Shown here: positions 25,908-34,929 of the stretch, one piece after another
Numbering within the stretch: position 1 is the stretch's first letter
Layout: each line of letters starts with the position of its first letter
Assembly: GCA_029862205.1 (NCBI GenBank)
Contig: JAOTXT010000005.1
Span: 1-64,000, forward strand
Length of the DNA: 64,000 nucleotides
Origin: Paracoccaceae bacterium
GTDB taxonomy: Bacteria; Pseudomonadota; Alphaproteobacteria; Rhodobacterales; Rhodobacteraceae
Direction: 5' to 3'
Translations under genes and position numbers: made by a program
The notes under the pieces: model-generated
Seen by the model: only the letters and a program-made list of their open reading frames with translations
Database searches by the model: none
What the model was told of the DNA's origin: nothing

Positions 25908-26735
25908 TCATCCGCCCAGGACCAGCCCCTCGGCGCCGACGACCAGTTCGGTCCGGTCCGAGACCGGCACGATCACAGTCTGATCGCCGCTGAGCTTCGG
26001 CGGGTCCGCCTCCAACGCCTCCAAATTCCGGATCAGCGCCGTCAGGTCGCCGAGGTCCAGAAGCGGCGGCTCCGACGGGCGGTCGCCACCTGTTTTATCC
26101 GGCCCTGCATTGCCATGGGCGCCATAGATCGCGGTGCCAGGTCCGATCAGCGCCGCGACCCGGCGTGCGGTCGCCAGATACTGGTCCAGCCGCGCCCCGG
26201 GCGTATGGCCGTAGAGCTGCCCCCGGCACAGAAAATCCGAGGCATAAAGGCGCTCACGGACGGGCTCCCATAGCGACACGCTGTCCGGCGTATGGCCGGG
26301 CGTGTGGATGAGTTCCACCACCCGGCCGCCGAGATCGACCCGGCTGCCGATCTCCAGCCATTCATTCACCTGGAACCGCGGCGCCTCGCGGTTCTCGTGC
26401 ACGCCCAGGAACAGGGTCTCGGTTGGCTCGACCCAGTCGCCCTCGGCACAGGCGCGCAGGACCGGCAGATCTGGCAGCGCAACGTGGCCGAAACGCAGCA
26501 CGTTGCCCAGGTGGTCGTAGTGCATATGCGAGGGCATGGCGGTCAGCGGAACTTGCACCCGCCGCCCGACGACCCCGGTTATGTCTCCGAAATACGAGCC
26601 GGTATCGAAAAGCAGCGCGCGATCGGTGCCGATCAGCAGGAAGCTCCAATTCTGCTGCTTATAGAGCGGCTCGCCGATCGCGAATGTATCCGCGTCCAGC
26701 GCCTCGACCTGGTAGTAGCCGTCTTCGAGGTCCAT
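25908..26735 (-). CDS. Metallo-beta-lactamase-fold hydrolase
   Basis: 275-residue MBL-fold protein. PSHMHYDHLGN (His70, His72, Asp74, His75), HTPGHTPDSV near residue 148, SDF near residue 173 and a late GAHG give the usual metal site. I used ATG 26735, which shares one base with the aminotransferase stop (TGATG); a GTG nine bases upstream is the alternative. Coupled translation with the aminotransferase suggests both act in one pathway. Substrate unknown. Confidence 0.82.
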   Translation of the reverse strand: MDLEDGYYQVEALDADTFAIGEPLYKQQNWSFLLIGTDRALLFDTGSYFGDITGVVGRRVQVPLTAMPSHMHYDHLGNVLRFGHVALPDLPVLRACAEGDWVEPTETLFLGVHENREAPRFQVNEWLEIGSRVDLGGRVVELIHTPGHTPDSVSLWEPVRERLYASDFLCRGQLYGHTPGARLDQYLATARRVAALIGPGTAIYGAHGNAGPDKTGGDRPSEPPLLDLGDLTALIRNLEALEADPPKLSGDQTVIVPVSDRTELVVGAEGLVLGG

Positions 26736-27919
26736 CAAAGGCACCCTTTGATCCGCCCCAGCGCCGCGCGGATGTTCTCGATGCTGTTGGCGTAGGATAG
26801 GCGCAGATAGCCCTCGCCCCAGACGCCGAAGCTGGTTCCGGCGATGGTGGCAACGCCGGCCTCGGTCAGAAACCTGTCCTGGGCCTCGCGCGCGGTCAGC
26901 CCGGTGCCCTCGATATTGGGGAAGGCGTAGAAGGCGCCCGCCGCGTCGGCGCAGCGGAAGCCCGCGATCTGGTTCAGCTCGGATACGATGATCCGGCGCC
27001 GCTCGTCGAAGGCGGCGACCATATCCTGGACCGCGTCCTGCGGCCCGGTCAGCGCCGCGAGCCCCGCAAATTGGGTGGCGGCATTAACGCAGGAATGGTC
27101 GTTGATGCAGAGCCTGGTCGCGTGGTCCACCAGGCTCTCGGGCCAGACCGCGTAGCCGAGCCGCCAGCCGGTCATCGCATAAGTCTTCGACCAGCCGTCC
27201 AGCATGATCAGCCGGTCGCGGATCTCAGGATACTGCAGCAGGCTGACATGGGTCCGCCCGTCATAGAGCATCTGGGAATAGATCTCGTCCGAGAGGATCG
27301 CCACATGGGGGTGCGCCGCCAGCCCGGCGACCAGGGCATCGATCTCTTCCTTCGGCGTCACGCCGCCGGTGGGGTTGGCCGGGCTGTTGATGATGATCAG
27401 CCGCGTCTGGGGCGTGATCTGCGCCAGCACCGCCTCGGCGGAGAAGGCGAAGCCCTTCGCCTCTTCCAGCGCAATCGGCACCGGGGTGGCGCCCGAATAC
27501 TTGATGACCGACTCGTAGATCGGAAAGCCCGGGTTTGGATACATGATCTCGCCGCCCGGCTCGCCGAAGATCAAAACCGCGAAGAACATGGTGGGCTTGC
27601 CGCCCGGCTGGACCACGACGTGATCCGGGTCCACCGCCACGCCATGGCGTTTCTCGAGGTCCGCCGCCACCGCCTGACGCAGCGCCGGGATACCGTTGGC
27701 GGGCGTATAGCCGTGATGGCCGTCCCTCAGCGCCTTGATTCCGGCCTCGACGATATGCTCCGGCGTGCGGAAATCCGGCTGGCCGATGCCGAGATTGATG
27801 ATGTCCTGACCCTCGGCCGCCAAGCTCTGGGCCCGGGCCAGAACCTCGAAGGCAGATTCGGTGCCGAGGCGATGGATCGAGGCTGCGGGCTGGAGCATGG
27901 GCGGCGTCTCGTCGAGCAT
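26735..27919 (-). CDS. Class I/II PLP-dependent aminotransferase
   Basis: 394-residue fold-type I aminotransferase, cytoplasmic. The N-terminal NLGIGQPDFRTPEHI, NSPANPTGG near residue 180, and the PLP lysine in GWSKTYAMTGWRLGY near residue 244 are clear, as is the C-terminal LRLSYANS with the carboxylate-binding arginine. The general subgroup is aspartate or aromatic aminotransferase-like. It lies upstream of and coupled to an MBL-fold hydrolase, an uncommon pairing. It is divergent from the NfeD gene. Confidence 0.88.
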   Translation of the reverse strand: MLDETPPMLQPAASIHRLGTESAFEVLARAQSLAAEGQDIINLGIGQPDFRTPEHIVEAGIKALRDGHHGYTPANGIPALRQAVAADLEKRHGVAVDPDHVVVQPGGKPTMFFAVLIFGEPGGEIMYPNPGFPIYESVIKYSGATPVPIALEEAKGFAFSAEAVLAQITPQTRLIIINSPANPTGGVTPKEEIDALVAGLAAHPHVAILSDEIYSQMLYDGRTHVSLLQYPEIRDRLIMLDGWSKTYAMTGWRLGYAVWPESLVDHATRLCINDHSCVNAATQFAGLAALTGPQDAVQDMVAAFDERRRIIVSELNQIAGFRCADAAGAFYAFPNIEGTGLTAREAQDRFLTEAGVATIAGTSFGVWGEGYLRLSYANSIENIRAALGRIKGCL

Positions 27920-28035
27920 TGGCGCGGTGACTGGCCCCCATGCTTAGCATGGTTCAACGCGCTGAACAGCGGGTCCGGGCGCGCTCCGTTGTTGCAGGGC
28001 GATGAGTGGCATATATTAAAGCTAAGGAGACACCG

Positions 28036-29532
28036 ATGGTTATCGGCCACGCGCTTGGCCGGCTCCTGTTGGCGGCCGCCGCGCTTGGCCTTGTTACGGC
28101 GCTGTGGGCCCCGATGGCATCCGGCCAGGCGACGGATACTGCGAAGACAAACCGAATCGCGCTTCACGCCGCGATCGAAGGGCCGATTGGCCCGGCGACC
28201 ACGCGGCACATCGAGCGGGTGATCGAGGCCGCACGCGAGCGCCGGCCTGAAGTGGTCATTCTGCGAATCTACACGCCTGGCGGATTGGCCGATGCGATGC
28301 GCGACGTGATCGCGGAGATCCTCGCCTCGCCCGTTCCCGTTGTCGGCTATGTCGCGCCGCCCGGCGCCCATGCGGCCAGCGCCGGCACCTATATCCTTTA
28401 CGCGACCCATGTAGCGGCCATGGCGCCGGGCACGAATCTGGGGGCCGCCACGCCGGTCGCCATCGGCATGCCCGGCGCACCGAAAGACGAGCCCAAGGGA
28501 GAGCCTGACCCCGGCGCGGCCGAAGAAGGTGCGAAACCGGATACCTCGGAGGCGGAGAAAGAGACAGCCGAATCCAAGGTCCTGGAAAAAATTCGCGGCT
28601 TGGCACCTGACGAAGCGATGGCCGCGAAGGCGACCAACGACGCCGTCGCGTTCATCCGCAGCCTGGCCGAAATGCATGGGCGCAACGCCGACTGGGCCGA
28701 GAAGGCGGTGCGCGAGGCGGCGAGCCTTTCCTCGGCGCAGGCGTTGGAGCAGGGCGTGATCGACCTGGTCGCCGACGATGCCGAGGCTTTGCTCGAGGCG
28801 CTGGACGGGCGCAGCGTCACCATCAACGGCGCCGAGCGCCGCCTGGCCACGGAGGGTCTGGCGATCGAGACCGTCGAGATCGATGGCATCACCCGTCTGC
28901 TGAGCGTGCTGTCGAACCCGAATGTCGCGCTGATCCTGATGATGCTGGGCTTCTACGGCATCATCTTCGAATTCTGGAACCCGGGCAGCATCGTGCCCGG
29001 CGTCGTCGGCGCGATCAGCCTGACCCTTGGGCTCTACGCGCTCAACCAGTTGCCGTTGGACTACGCCGGTCTGGCCCTGATCATGTTGGGGGTCGTCTTC
29101 ATGGTCGCGGAGGCCTTCACGCCCACCTTCGGAATTCTGGGCTTCGGCGGGCTGGCCGCCTTCGTGCTCGGCTCGGCGATGCTGATCGACACCGACGCGC
29201 CAGGCTACCAGATCTCGTGGTGGGTGATCGGGGTCATGGCGGCGATCAGCGCCAGCGTGCTGATCCTGCTGCTCGGCTTCACGCTGAGGGCCTATCGGCG
29301 CCCGGCGCGGGCGGATATCGCCCGGGTGATCGGAGGCCTTGCGCAGGTGCAGGACTGGTCGGGCGCCAGCGGCCATGTCTGGGCGGCGGGCGAGCTTTGG
29401 CGGGCCCGGAGCGCCGGTGGCGCGCCCGCGCCCTCGACCGGTGAGGCTGTGCGCGTGCGCGGAGTCGACGGGCTGACGCTTTTGGTCGATCACGCGAATG
29501 CACCCGAAAGCGATTTGGAAACCGACCAGTAG
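28036..29532 (+). CDS. NfeD family membrane serine protease
   Basis: 498-residue membrane protein that usually works with a stomatin partner. Residues 1-31 form a signal peptide. A ClpP-like protease domain follows, with YTPGGLADAMRDVI and the nucleophile region AHAASAGTYI near residue 117 (Ser) and an inserted acidic linker. About five membrane helices come next (residues 290-420), and a C-terminal NfeD OB-fold domain ends the protein. TAAGGAGA precedes ATG 28036. It is 17 bases upstream of the slipin gene, the standard nfeD-slipin operon. Confidence 0.88.
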   Translation: MVIGHALGRLLLAAAALGLVTALWAPMASGQATDTAKTNRIALHAAIEGPIGPATTRHIERVIEAARERRPEVVILRIYTPGGLADAMRDVIAEILASPVPVVGYVAPPGAHAASAGTYILYATHVAAMAPGTNLGAATPVAIGMPGAPKDEPKGEPDPGAAEEGAKPDTSEAEKETAESKVLEKIRGLAPDEAMAAKATNDAVAFIRSLAEMHGRNADWAEKAVREAASLSSAQALEQGVIDLVADDAEALLEALDGRSVTINGAERRLATEGLAIETVEIDGITRLLSVLSNPNVALILMMLGFYGIIFEFWNPGSIVPGVVGAISLTLGLYALNQLPLDYAGLALIMLGVVFMVAEAFTPTFGILGFGGLAAFVLGSAMLIDTDAPGYQISWWVIGVMAAISASVLILLLGFTLRAYRRPARADIARVIGGLAQVQDWSGASGHVWAAGELWRARSAGGAPAPSTGEAVRVRGVDGLTLLVDHANAPESDLETDQ

Positions 29533-29549
29533 CAAGGAGGCGCAAGCCC

Positions 29550-30326
29550 ATGTCCGTCATGTTCTTCGACAGTATGCTCTATCTCTTGGGCGCCTTGCTG
29601 GTCATCCTGTTCCTCTCGCAGGCGATCTTCATTTTCCGGGAATACGAGCGCGGCGTGATGTTCACGCTGGGGCGCTTCACCCGGGTGTGCGGCCCGGGCT
29701 TCGTGATCATGATCCCGGTTGTCCAACAGGTGGTGCGGACCGATCTGCGCACCTTTGTCGAGGACGTGCCGACCCAGGACGTGATTTCGCGCGACAATGT
29801 CTCGGTGAAGGTCAACGCGGTGATCTACTATCGGATCATCGATCCCGAGCGGGCGATCCTGAACGTCGCCGACTACGCGACGGCGGTCAGCCAGCTGGCG
29901 CAGACCACTTTGCGCTCGGTGCTGGGCAAGCACGAGCTCGATGAGATGCTGGCCGAGCGCGACAAGCTGAACGTGGACATTCAGGAGATCCTGGACCGGC
30001 AAACCGACGCCTGGGGCATCAAGGTCGCCAATGTCGAGATCAAGCATGTGGACATCAATGACAGCATGGTCCGGGCCATCGCCAAACAGGCCGAGGCCGA
30101 GCGCCTGCGCCGCGCCCGTGTCATCAACGCCGAGGGAGAGCAGCAGGCGGCGGCCAAGCTGGTCGAGGCCGGCCGGATGCTGGCCGAGCAGCCGAACGCG
30201 ATGCAGCTGCGCTATTTCAACGCGCTAAGCGACATCGCCACCGACCGGACCTCGACGGTGATCGTGCCGCTGCCGATCGACCTGCTTCCAGACAATTGGC
30301 GCGGCGGTGCGACGAAGGCGGAGTAG
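29550..30326 (+). CDS. Slipin (stomatin/prohibitin SPFH protein)
   Basis: 258-residue inner-membrane scaffold protein. One N-terminal helix (about residues 5-28) is followed by an SPFH domain (FREYERGVMFTLGRFTRVCGPG, VVRTDLRTFVEDVPTQDVISRDNVSV) and a C-terminal coiled coil (KQAEAERLRRARVINAEGEQQAAAKL). AAGGAGG precedes the start. It pairs with the NfeD protease, which in studied cases cleaves the slipin C-terminus and influences membrane organisation. Confidence 0.92.
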   Translation: MSVMFFDSMLYLLGALLVILFLSQAIFIFREYERGVMFTLGRFTRVCGPGFVIMIPVVQQVVRTDLRTFVEDVPTQDVISRDNVSVKVNAVIYYRIIDPERAILNVADYATAVSQLAQTTLRSVLGKHELDEMLAERDKLNVDIQEILDRQTDAWGIKVANVEIKHVDINDSMVRAIAKQAEAERLRRARVINAEGEQQAAAKLVEAGRMLAEQPNAMQLRYFNALSDIATDRTSTVIVPLPIDLLPDNWRGGATKAE

Positions 30327-30335
30327 TTCCTGCAC

Positions 30336-30354
30336 GGCGGGGTTTCATCCCGCC
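30336..30354. repeat. GGCGGG palindrome, left of fkbM-type gene
   Basis: GGCGGGGTTTCATCCCGCC: six GC pairs around a short loop, ten bases after the slipin stop. It resembles GGCGGGGTGAAACCCCGCC at 31614-31632 on the other side of the FkbM-type gene. It could act as a transcription end for the nfeD-slipin operon, but no T-run follows. Confidence 0.6.
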
Positions 30355-30430
30355 ATCGGCCATTCGTGCGCTGATTGCGAATGTCCGTCGAGCGGCGCAT
30401 GCGGGACGTGATTCCGAGCCGAGGTGAATG

Positions 30431-30448
30431 TGTATTTCTGACCCAATC
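30431..30448 (+). repeat. 18-base intergenic motif, copy 2
   Basis: TGTATTTCTGACCCAATC, one base different from the copy at 18433-18450. It lies between the left palindrome and the FkbM-type gene. Its origin is unknown; an insertion-sequence end remnant is one explanation. Confidence 0.45.
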
Positions 30449-30531
30449 TAGACGTAGTGGACACCTAGCCGGACAGACTGACGAAAAAATCGGATACTCG
30501 CTAAAGTGCCTGCAAGGCGGGAGGCGTGTGG

Positions 30532-31434
30532 ATGCTGGATTTTAAGGAGAGCGTCCGACGTTGGATGCCGCGTCCAATATGGGTGCTGCTCCGACGTATC
30601 TCGACATACATTTGGCGCCTCGGGCACTGGGTAAATGTGCTGAGAGAAGCCCGCGGGGATGGGACGAGCGAGGCAATCAAACTTTATGCAAGTGCGATTG
30701 TTGCTCCAATCACTGCATTGACCGATCTCGATCTGTGGCTCGATCCGCAACTTTGTTTCGACGTGAAGATCCGGGTCAACGGAAGCGACCGATTTCTCTG
30801 CCGTCGCGGGCTTGATGATTTGTGGCATGTTCTGCCATCCGCGCAAGGCGGCCTGCGCGAAGTCCTGGCTGACCGGCTGCATCCTGGTGGCGTTTTTGTG
30901 GATGCTGGCGCCAATATTGGAGGCTTCACGGTCTTTGGTGCGCGACGGGTAGGGCCAGATGGGCAGGTCGTCGCCATTGAGATGATGCCGGAGACGGCGT
31001 CCCGCCTCCATGCTCATCTGGTGGAAAACGGATTGAACTGGGTTCAAGTGGTCGAAGAGGCCCTTTCCGATATGCCGGGTCGAGAGATCATTGCGACCAT
31101 GCCGCGAGGATTGCCTGGACAGACTAGCATCATACCACGGGAGCCAATTGCTGACCGGCTCGAAAATGTTCCGGTCAGGACCACGACCCTTGACATTGTT
31201 ACGCGCGAACTGCCGCAGATTGATGTGCTCAAAGTCGATCTGGAGGGTGCAGAGGCCCTCGCCTTCAAGGGGGGTGCCCAGACATTGTCTCGAACGCGGT
31301 GCATCATCTTTGAGGATTGGGGTGAGCACGGCGATAACACCGAAGCAACCGAGATCTGCTCTCGTGCCGGGTTTACACTGCGACGCCTCGACGGAAACAA
31401 TCTAATTGGGTTGAGGCAGTCAAACGGCACCTAA
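30532..31434 (+). CDS. FkbM family methyltransferase
   Basis: 300-residue SAM-dependent methyltransferase of the FkbM type, commonly modifying surface glycans or natural products. The SAM loop is FVDAGANIGGFTVFGARRVG near residue 123, with VVAIEMMPETASRL after it and IDVLKVDLEGAEALAF near residue 228. ATG 30532 has GGGAGG seven bases upstream. Base composition is visibly less GC-rich than its neighbours, with codons such as ATA and TTA-type choices more frequent. It stands alone between two similar palindromes, with no glycan or antibiotic genes near. This suggests a transferred single gene. Confidence 0.85.
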   Translation: MLDFKESVRRWMPRPIWVLLRRISTYIWRLGHWVNVLREARGDGTSEAIKLYASAIVAPITALTDLDLWLDPQLCFDVKIRVNGSDRFLCRRGLDDLWHVLPSAQGGLREVLADRLHPGGVFVDAGANIGGFTVFGARRVGPDGQVVAIEMMPETASRLHAHLVENGLNWVQVVEEALSDMPGREIIATMPRGLPGQTSIIPREPIADRLENVPVRTTTLDIVTRELPQIDVLKVDLEGAEALAFKGGAQTLSRTRCIIFEDWGEHGDNTEATEICSRAGFTLRRLDGNNLIGLRQSNGT

Positions 31435-31613
31435 AGCGCGGCGCGCGCATGGCGTTTTTTCGGCTTTTGGTCAAACCCGGATGCGGGCGCCGGAGCGTCG
31501 GCTTCAATCGATGCTTGTGCACCAATTGAGCTAGGTCGGCATCTGGCACATTCTGGATGCCTAGAAGCGCGCTCCGGCGTGCCCGGTAGCCGGCGCGAAC
31601 CCAACCGATAAAT

Positions 31614-31632
31614 GGCGGGGTGAAACCCCGCC
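31614..31632. repeat. GGCGGGG palindrome with CTACC tail, right of fkbM-type gene
   Basis: GGCGGGG-TGAAA-CCCCGCC is a perfect 7-bp stem followed by CTACCGGC. With the element at 9745-9803 it shares the plan of a short palindrome next to CCTAC. It lies just past the ornithine cyclodeaminase-type gene's stop (31654), so it could also end that leftward transcript. Confidence 0.65.
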
Positions 31633-31653
31633 CTACCGGCGCAGGCAAGACTG

Positions 31654-32673
31654 TCAGCAGAACCTGAGCCGCTGGCCGAGCCCCACGCGCTCGGCCTTCT
31701 TCAGCATCGCGTGGCCCAGGGCCATGTCGGAAAGTGACAGGCCCCGGTGCCAGAACAGGATGGTCTCGTCCGGTCTTTCGCGCCCTGGCCTCGAGCCGGC
31801 AACGACCTGGCCCATTTCGGCATGCAGGGTCTCTTCGCTGAGTTTCCCCGCCTCCACATGGGCGCGGAGCGCGCCGAACTTGCCGCCCTTGCACTGGCCC
31901 CAATCGTCGACCACCAATTTGTCCATCACATCCGTCAGGGTGATCTCGACCGCGCTCATGGTGCCGTAGGGTACGACGAAGGCGCCGGGCTTGACCCATT
32001 CGGTCTTGAAGAGGGGCTCGGGCGCCGAGAGGCGCGAGGCCTCGACGATGATATCCGCGTCCTTCAGGCAACTCTCCCAGTCCTCGGTCGCCACGACAGT
32101 CTTGCCGAGATCGCGGCTCAGGCGCTCGGCGAAGGGGTTGCGGCTTTCGGGACGCCGTGAATGGACGCGGATCTCCTCGAAATCGAAAAGGTGGTCCAGC
32201 AGCCGAACGTTCCAATAGCTGCTGCCGCGCGCGCCGATATTGCCGAGCACCTTGGCGTCCTGCCGGGCCAGATACTTGGCGCCCACCGCGGTCATGGCGC
32301 CGGTGCGCATGTCGGTGATGCCCGAGGCATCGAGAATCGCCCGGGGCGCGCCCATGCGCGGATCGAAAAGGGTGAGCACGCCGTATTCCGAGGGGCGGCC
32401 TTGCCTGTAGTTGTCGACAAAATCGCCCACCACCTTGACGCCCGCGGCATCGACCCCGCCGCCGATCCAGCCGCGCAGCACATTGAAATGGCCGTCAGCC
32501 CCGGCGCGGGGCTCGATATGCATCCTAGGCTCGATCACCGTCTCGCCCCGGCCCTGCATGGCGAGGCTCTCTTCGATCGCCGCCAGGATCTCGGCATCCG
32601 TCAGCGCCAGGGTCTCGATGTCGAAGCGGTTGAGATAGGTGATGTAGACAGGCGGGAGATCGGAATTTGTCAT
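31654..32673 (-). CDS. Ornithine cyclodeaminase / mu-crystallin family protein
   Basis: 339-residue NAD(P)-dependent enzyme of the OCD family (ornithine cyclodeaminase, alanine dehydrogenase, ketimine reductase). Substrate-binding HIEPRAGADGHFNVL lies near residue 50 and DMRTGAMTAVGAKYLA near residue 125. The nucleotide loop reads LGNIGARGSS, a variant of the usual GxGxQA. ATG 32673 has AGGACC upstream. It is divergent from a DMT exporter gene, so an amino-acid-related metabolite may link the two; which activity it has is open. Confidence 0.82.
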   Translation of the reverse strand: MTNSDLPPVYITYLNRFDIETLALTDAEILAAIEESLAMQGRGETVIEPRMHIEPRAGADGHFNVLRGWIGGGVDAAGVKVVGDFVDNYRQGRPSEYGVLTLFDPRMGAPRAILDASGITDMRTGAMTAVGAKYLARQDAKVLGNIGARGSSYWNVRLLDHLFDFEEIRVHSRRPESRNPFAERLSRDLGKTVVATEDWESCLKDADIIVEASRLSAPEPLFKTEWVKPGAFVVPYGTMSAVEITLTDVMDKLVVDDWGQCKGGKFGALRAHVEAGKLSEETLHAEMGQVVAGSRPGRERPDETILFWHRGLSLSDMALGHAMLKKAERVGLGQRLRFC

Positions 32674-32767
32674 CTGCGGTCCTGTGCTGGCGGCCTGGCC
32701 GTAACGCAACCATGATTTCATGACATGCGCAATTGACCCGGACGTGGATTGCCGTCCAATGGGCCCG

Positions 32768-33649
32768 ATGGAGCGCAAGGACAGGATCGATGCCGCCGGC
32801 GCGGCGCTGCTGGTGGGATTCGCGGTCCTGATGGGGCTGAACCATGTGGCGATCAAGTTGGTGAATACGGGCATGCAGCCCGTGTTCCAGGCGGGCCTGC
32901 GTTCGGTGATCGCGCTTGGGCCGATCATGATCTATGCGCTGGTGACCGGGCGGCGGCTGAGCCTGATCGATGGAAGTTTTTGGCCAGGAGTGCTGGCCGG
33001 CCTCTTCTTCGCGACCGAGTTCATCTTCATCTACCAGTCGCTTTCCTTCACCAGCGTCGCGCGGGCGGCGGTGTTGCTCTACACCATGCCGTTCTGGGTG
33101 GCGCTTGGGGCACATTTCCTGATCCCGGGCGAACCGTTGACCCCGCGCCGGGTGGCGGGGCTGGTCCTGGCCTTCGGCGGCGTGGTGCTGGCGCTCAGCC
33201 GGAACGAGGCGCCGGCCAGCGACAAGGCGTTCATCGGCGATCTGATGGCGCTGGCGGGAGCAGTCTTCTGGGCCGGGATCGTGATCCTGACCCGGGCCAC
33301 GCGGCTATCCAATGCCACCGCCGAGATGCAGCTGATCTACCAGGTGGCGATCTCGGCGGTTGTGCTGACCGCGCTTGGGCCCATGCTGGGACCGGTGATC
33401 TACGGGATGACGCCGCTTCTGTGGGGGCTGATCGGTTTTCAGGCGATCGGCATCGTCAGCATTGGGTTCCTGGGCTGGCTAATGGTGCTGAAGATCTACC
33501 CGGCCTCGGATGTGGCGTCCTATGGCTTCCTGGCGCCGCTTTGCGGCGTTCTGTTCGGCCGGCTTATCCTGGGCGAGCCGATCACCTGGACGATCGCGGG
33601 GGCGCTGGCCCTGGTGGCAGTGGGGATCGTCTTGGTCAACCGGCGGTAA
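32768..33649 (+). CDS. EamA/DMT-family transporter
   Basis: 293-residue inner-membrane exporter with ten predicted helices arranged as two EamA repeats (about residues 8-140 and 155-290). The first repeat includes NHVAIKLVNTGMQPVFQAGLRS and SLSFTSVARAAVLLYTMPF; the second ends GRLILGEPITWTIAGALALV. The start MERKDRIDAAGA (32768) is preferred because related proteins begin in this way; ATG 32759 is possible. Its 3' end overlaps the convergent gene by 14 bases. Substrate unknown, possibly an amino acid or related metabolite. Confidence 0.82.
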   Translation: MERKDRIDAAGAALLVGFAVLMGLNHVAIKLVNTGMQPVFQAGLRSVIALGPIMIYALVTGRRLSLIDGSFWPGVLAGLFFATEFIFIYQSLSFTSVARAAVLLYTMPFWVALGAHFLIPGEPLTPRRVAGLVLAFGGVVLALSRNEAPASDKAFIGDLMALAGAVFWAGIVILTRATRLSNATAEMQLIYQVAISAVVLTALGPMLGPVIYGMTPLLWGLIGFQAIGIVSIGFLGWLMVLKIYPASDVASYGFLAPLCGVLFGRLILGEPITWTIAGALALVAVGIVLVNRR

Positions 33650-34790
33650 TGCCACGCCGCGCCGCCCAGCAGCCTGTGAACAGGACGACCGCGAGGACCG
33701 GCATCGCGCCCGGGGGCGCGACCAGGCTTAGCGTGGCGCCAACTGCCGCGAGGGCCAGGAGCCATAGCTCCCACCAGGCGAACCCAGCCCGCAGCCCATG
33801 GCGCACCTGGAAGAGCGCCCCGATCACCAGGATATGGAGGTCATAGCTCAGCACCCTCGGCGCCGCCGCCAAGGCGCCATAGGCCAGAAGCGCGGCCTTG
33901 ATGTCGGCACCCAACGCCCGGTCGCGCCAGGCCCTGACCGTCAGCCAAAGGACAGCCAACGACACGATCCCCTGCGCCGCCAGGGCGGTGCCGGAGCCGA
34001 ACCCCTGATACCGCAACCAGCCATAGGCGCCCGCCCCCATGACCCAGCGCTGGACCACCGCGCCATCGCCGGTGAAGGCCGCGGCGGTCCGCTCGATCGA
34101 GGTGACGAAAGCGGCCCAGGTGCCGCCGCCCAGAAGCGCCCAGGATGCCGCTGCCAGGGCCAATGTCCCAAGCGCCCCCGCGGCCAACGCCCGCCAACGC
34201 CCGGCGGCGGCAAGCACCAGTGGCACCGCCGCGACCAGATGCGGCTTGATCGAGAGCACCGCCAGGACCGTGCCCGCACGGACCGGCATGCGCTCGAGGT
34301 TCAGCAGCGCTAGGCCCATCGCGGCCGCCAGTAGAAATCCCATCTGGCCATTGACCAGCGTCAGCGCCGTTGGCGCCGCGGCGAACCCCGCCAGAACTGC
34401 GCAACGATCGGGCAGGATGCGCCAACAGGTCCAAAGAAACAACGCGCCAGTCACTGCCAGCCAGACCGCCATCGCCGGGAACAGAGGCAGCACCGCCAGC
34501 GGCGTCACCAGGACCTGGGCGGTCGGCGGATAGTGCCATGGCATCCAGCCATCGAACTCCCGGCCTAGCCCCGCCACCTCGGCCGTTCGGTGTGCCGGCC
34601 AGTCATAGGCGAGCGCCGGCGTGCCCTCTAGGGTCATGGCGCCCGCGGCCCAGAAGGCGGCAAAGTCCGGAATCTGGCCCGTGACCGCGCCGCTCACATA
34701 GGCCGGCCAGATCAGCAACGCGGCGAAGCCGCAATTGATCAGCGCCAACGCGCCGAGCAGGATCGTCACTTGAGCCCGGGTGATTGTCAT
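33636..34790 (-). CDS. Polytopic membrane protein, GT87/DUF2029-like
   Basis: 384-residue membrane protein with about ten hydrophobic helices. The pattern, with an early large periplasmic loop containing DFAAFWAAGAMTLEGTPALAY and later HYPPTAQVLVTPL, is like the GT-C mannosyltransferase family GT87 (DUF2029). In that family an early aspartate acts on a polyprenyl-phosphate sugar donor. ATG 34790 gives a start just before helix 1. It is divergent from the YaiI gene. The specific glycan is unknown. Confidence 0.72.
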   Translation of the reverse strand: MTITRAQVTILLGALALINCGFAALLIWPAYVSGAVTGQIPDFAAFWAAGAMTLEGTPALAYDWPAHRTAEVAGLGREFDGWMPWHYPPTAQVLVTPLAVLPLFPAMAVWLAVTGALFLWTCWRILPDRCAVLAGFAAAPTALTLVNGQMGFLLAAAMGLALLNLERMPVRAGTVLAVLSIKPHLVAAVPLVLAAAGRWRALAAGALGTLALAAASWALLGGGTWAAFVTSIERTAAAFTGDGAVVQRWVMGAGAYGWLRYQGFGSGTALAAQGIVSLAVLWLTVRAWRDRALGADIKAALLAYGALAAAPRVLSYDLHILVIGALFQVRHGLRAGFAWWELWLLALAAVGATLSLVAPPGAMPVLAVVLFTGCWAARRGITAG

Positions 34791-34929
34791 GCTCGCCTGC
34801 CCCTCCCGCCTCGCCGGCATTGCCCTGTATGGGTTCGGGGCCCCGGACGGGTTCGGGCCAAAGTGTAGCGCCAAGGCGCGGACCTGGGAAGCGCGTGACA
34901 AATCGGGCCGGATCGCCGATATCCCGGCC

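Noticed and set aside
25780-25983. 67-codon + strand opening as a peptide substrate for the ATP-grasp enzyme
   Set aside because: It overlaps the MBL-fold gene and the palindromic repeat, has no ribosome site, and shows no leader/core pattern.
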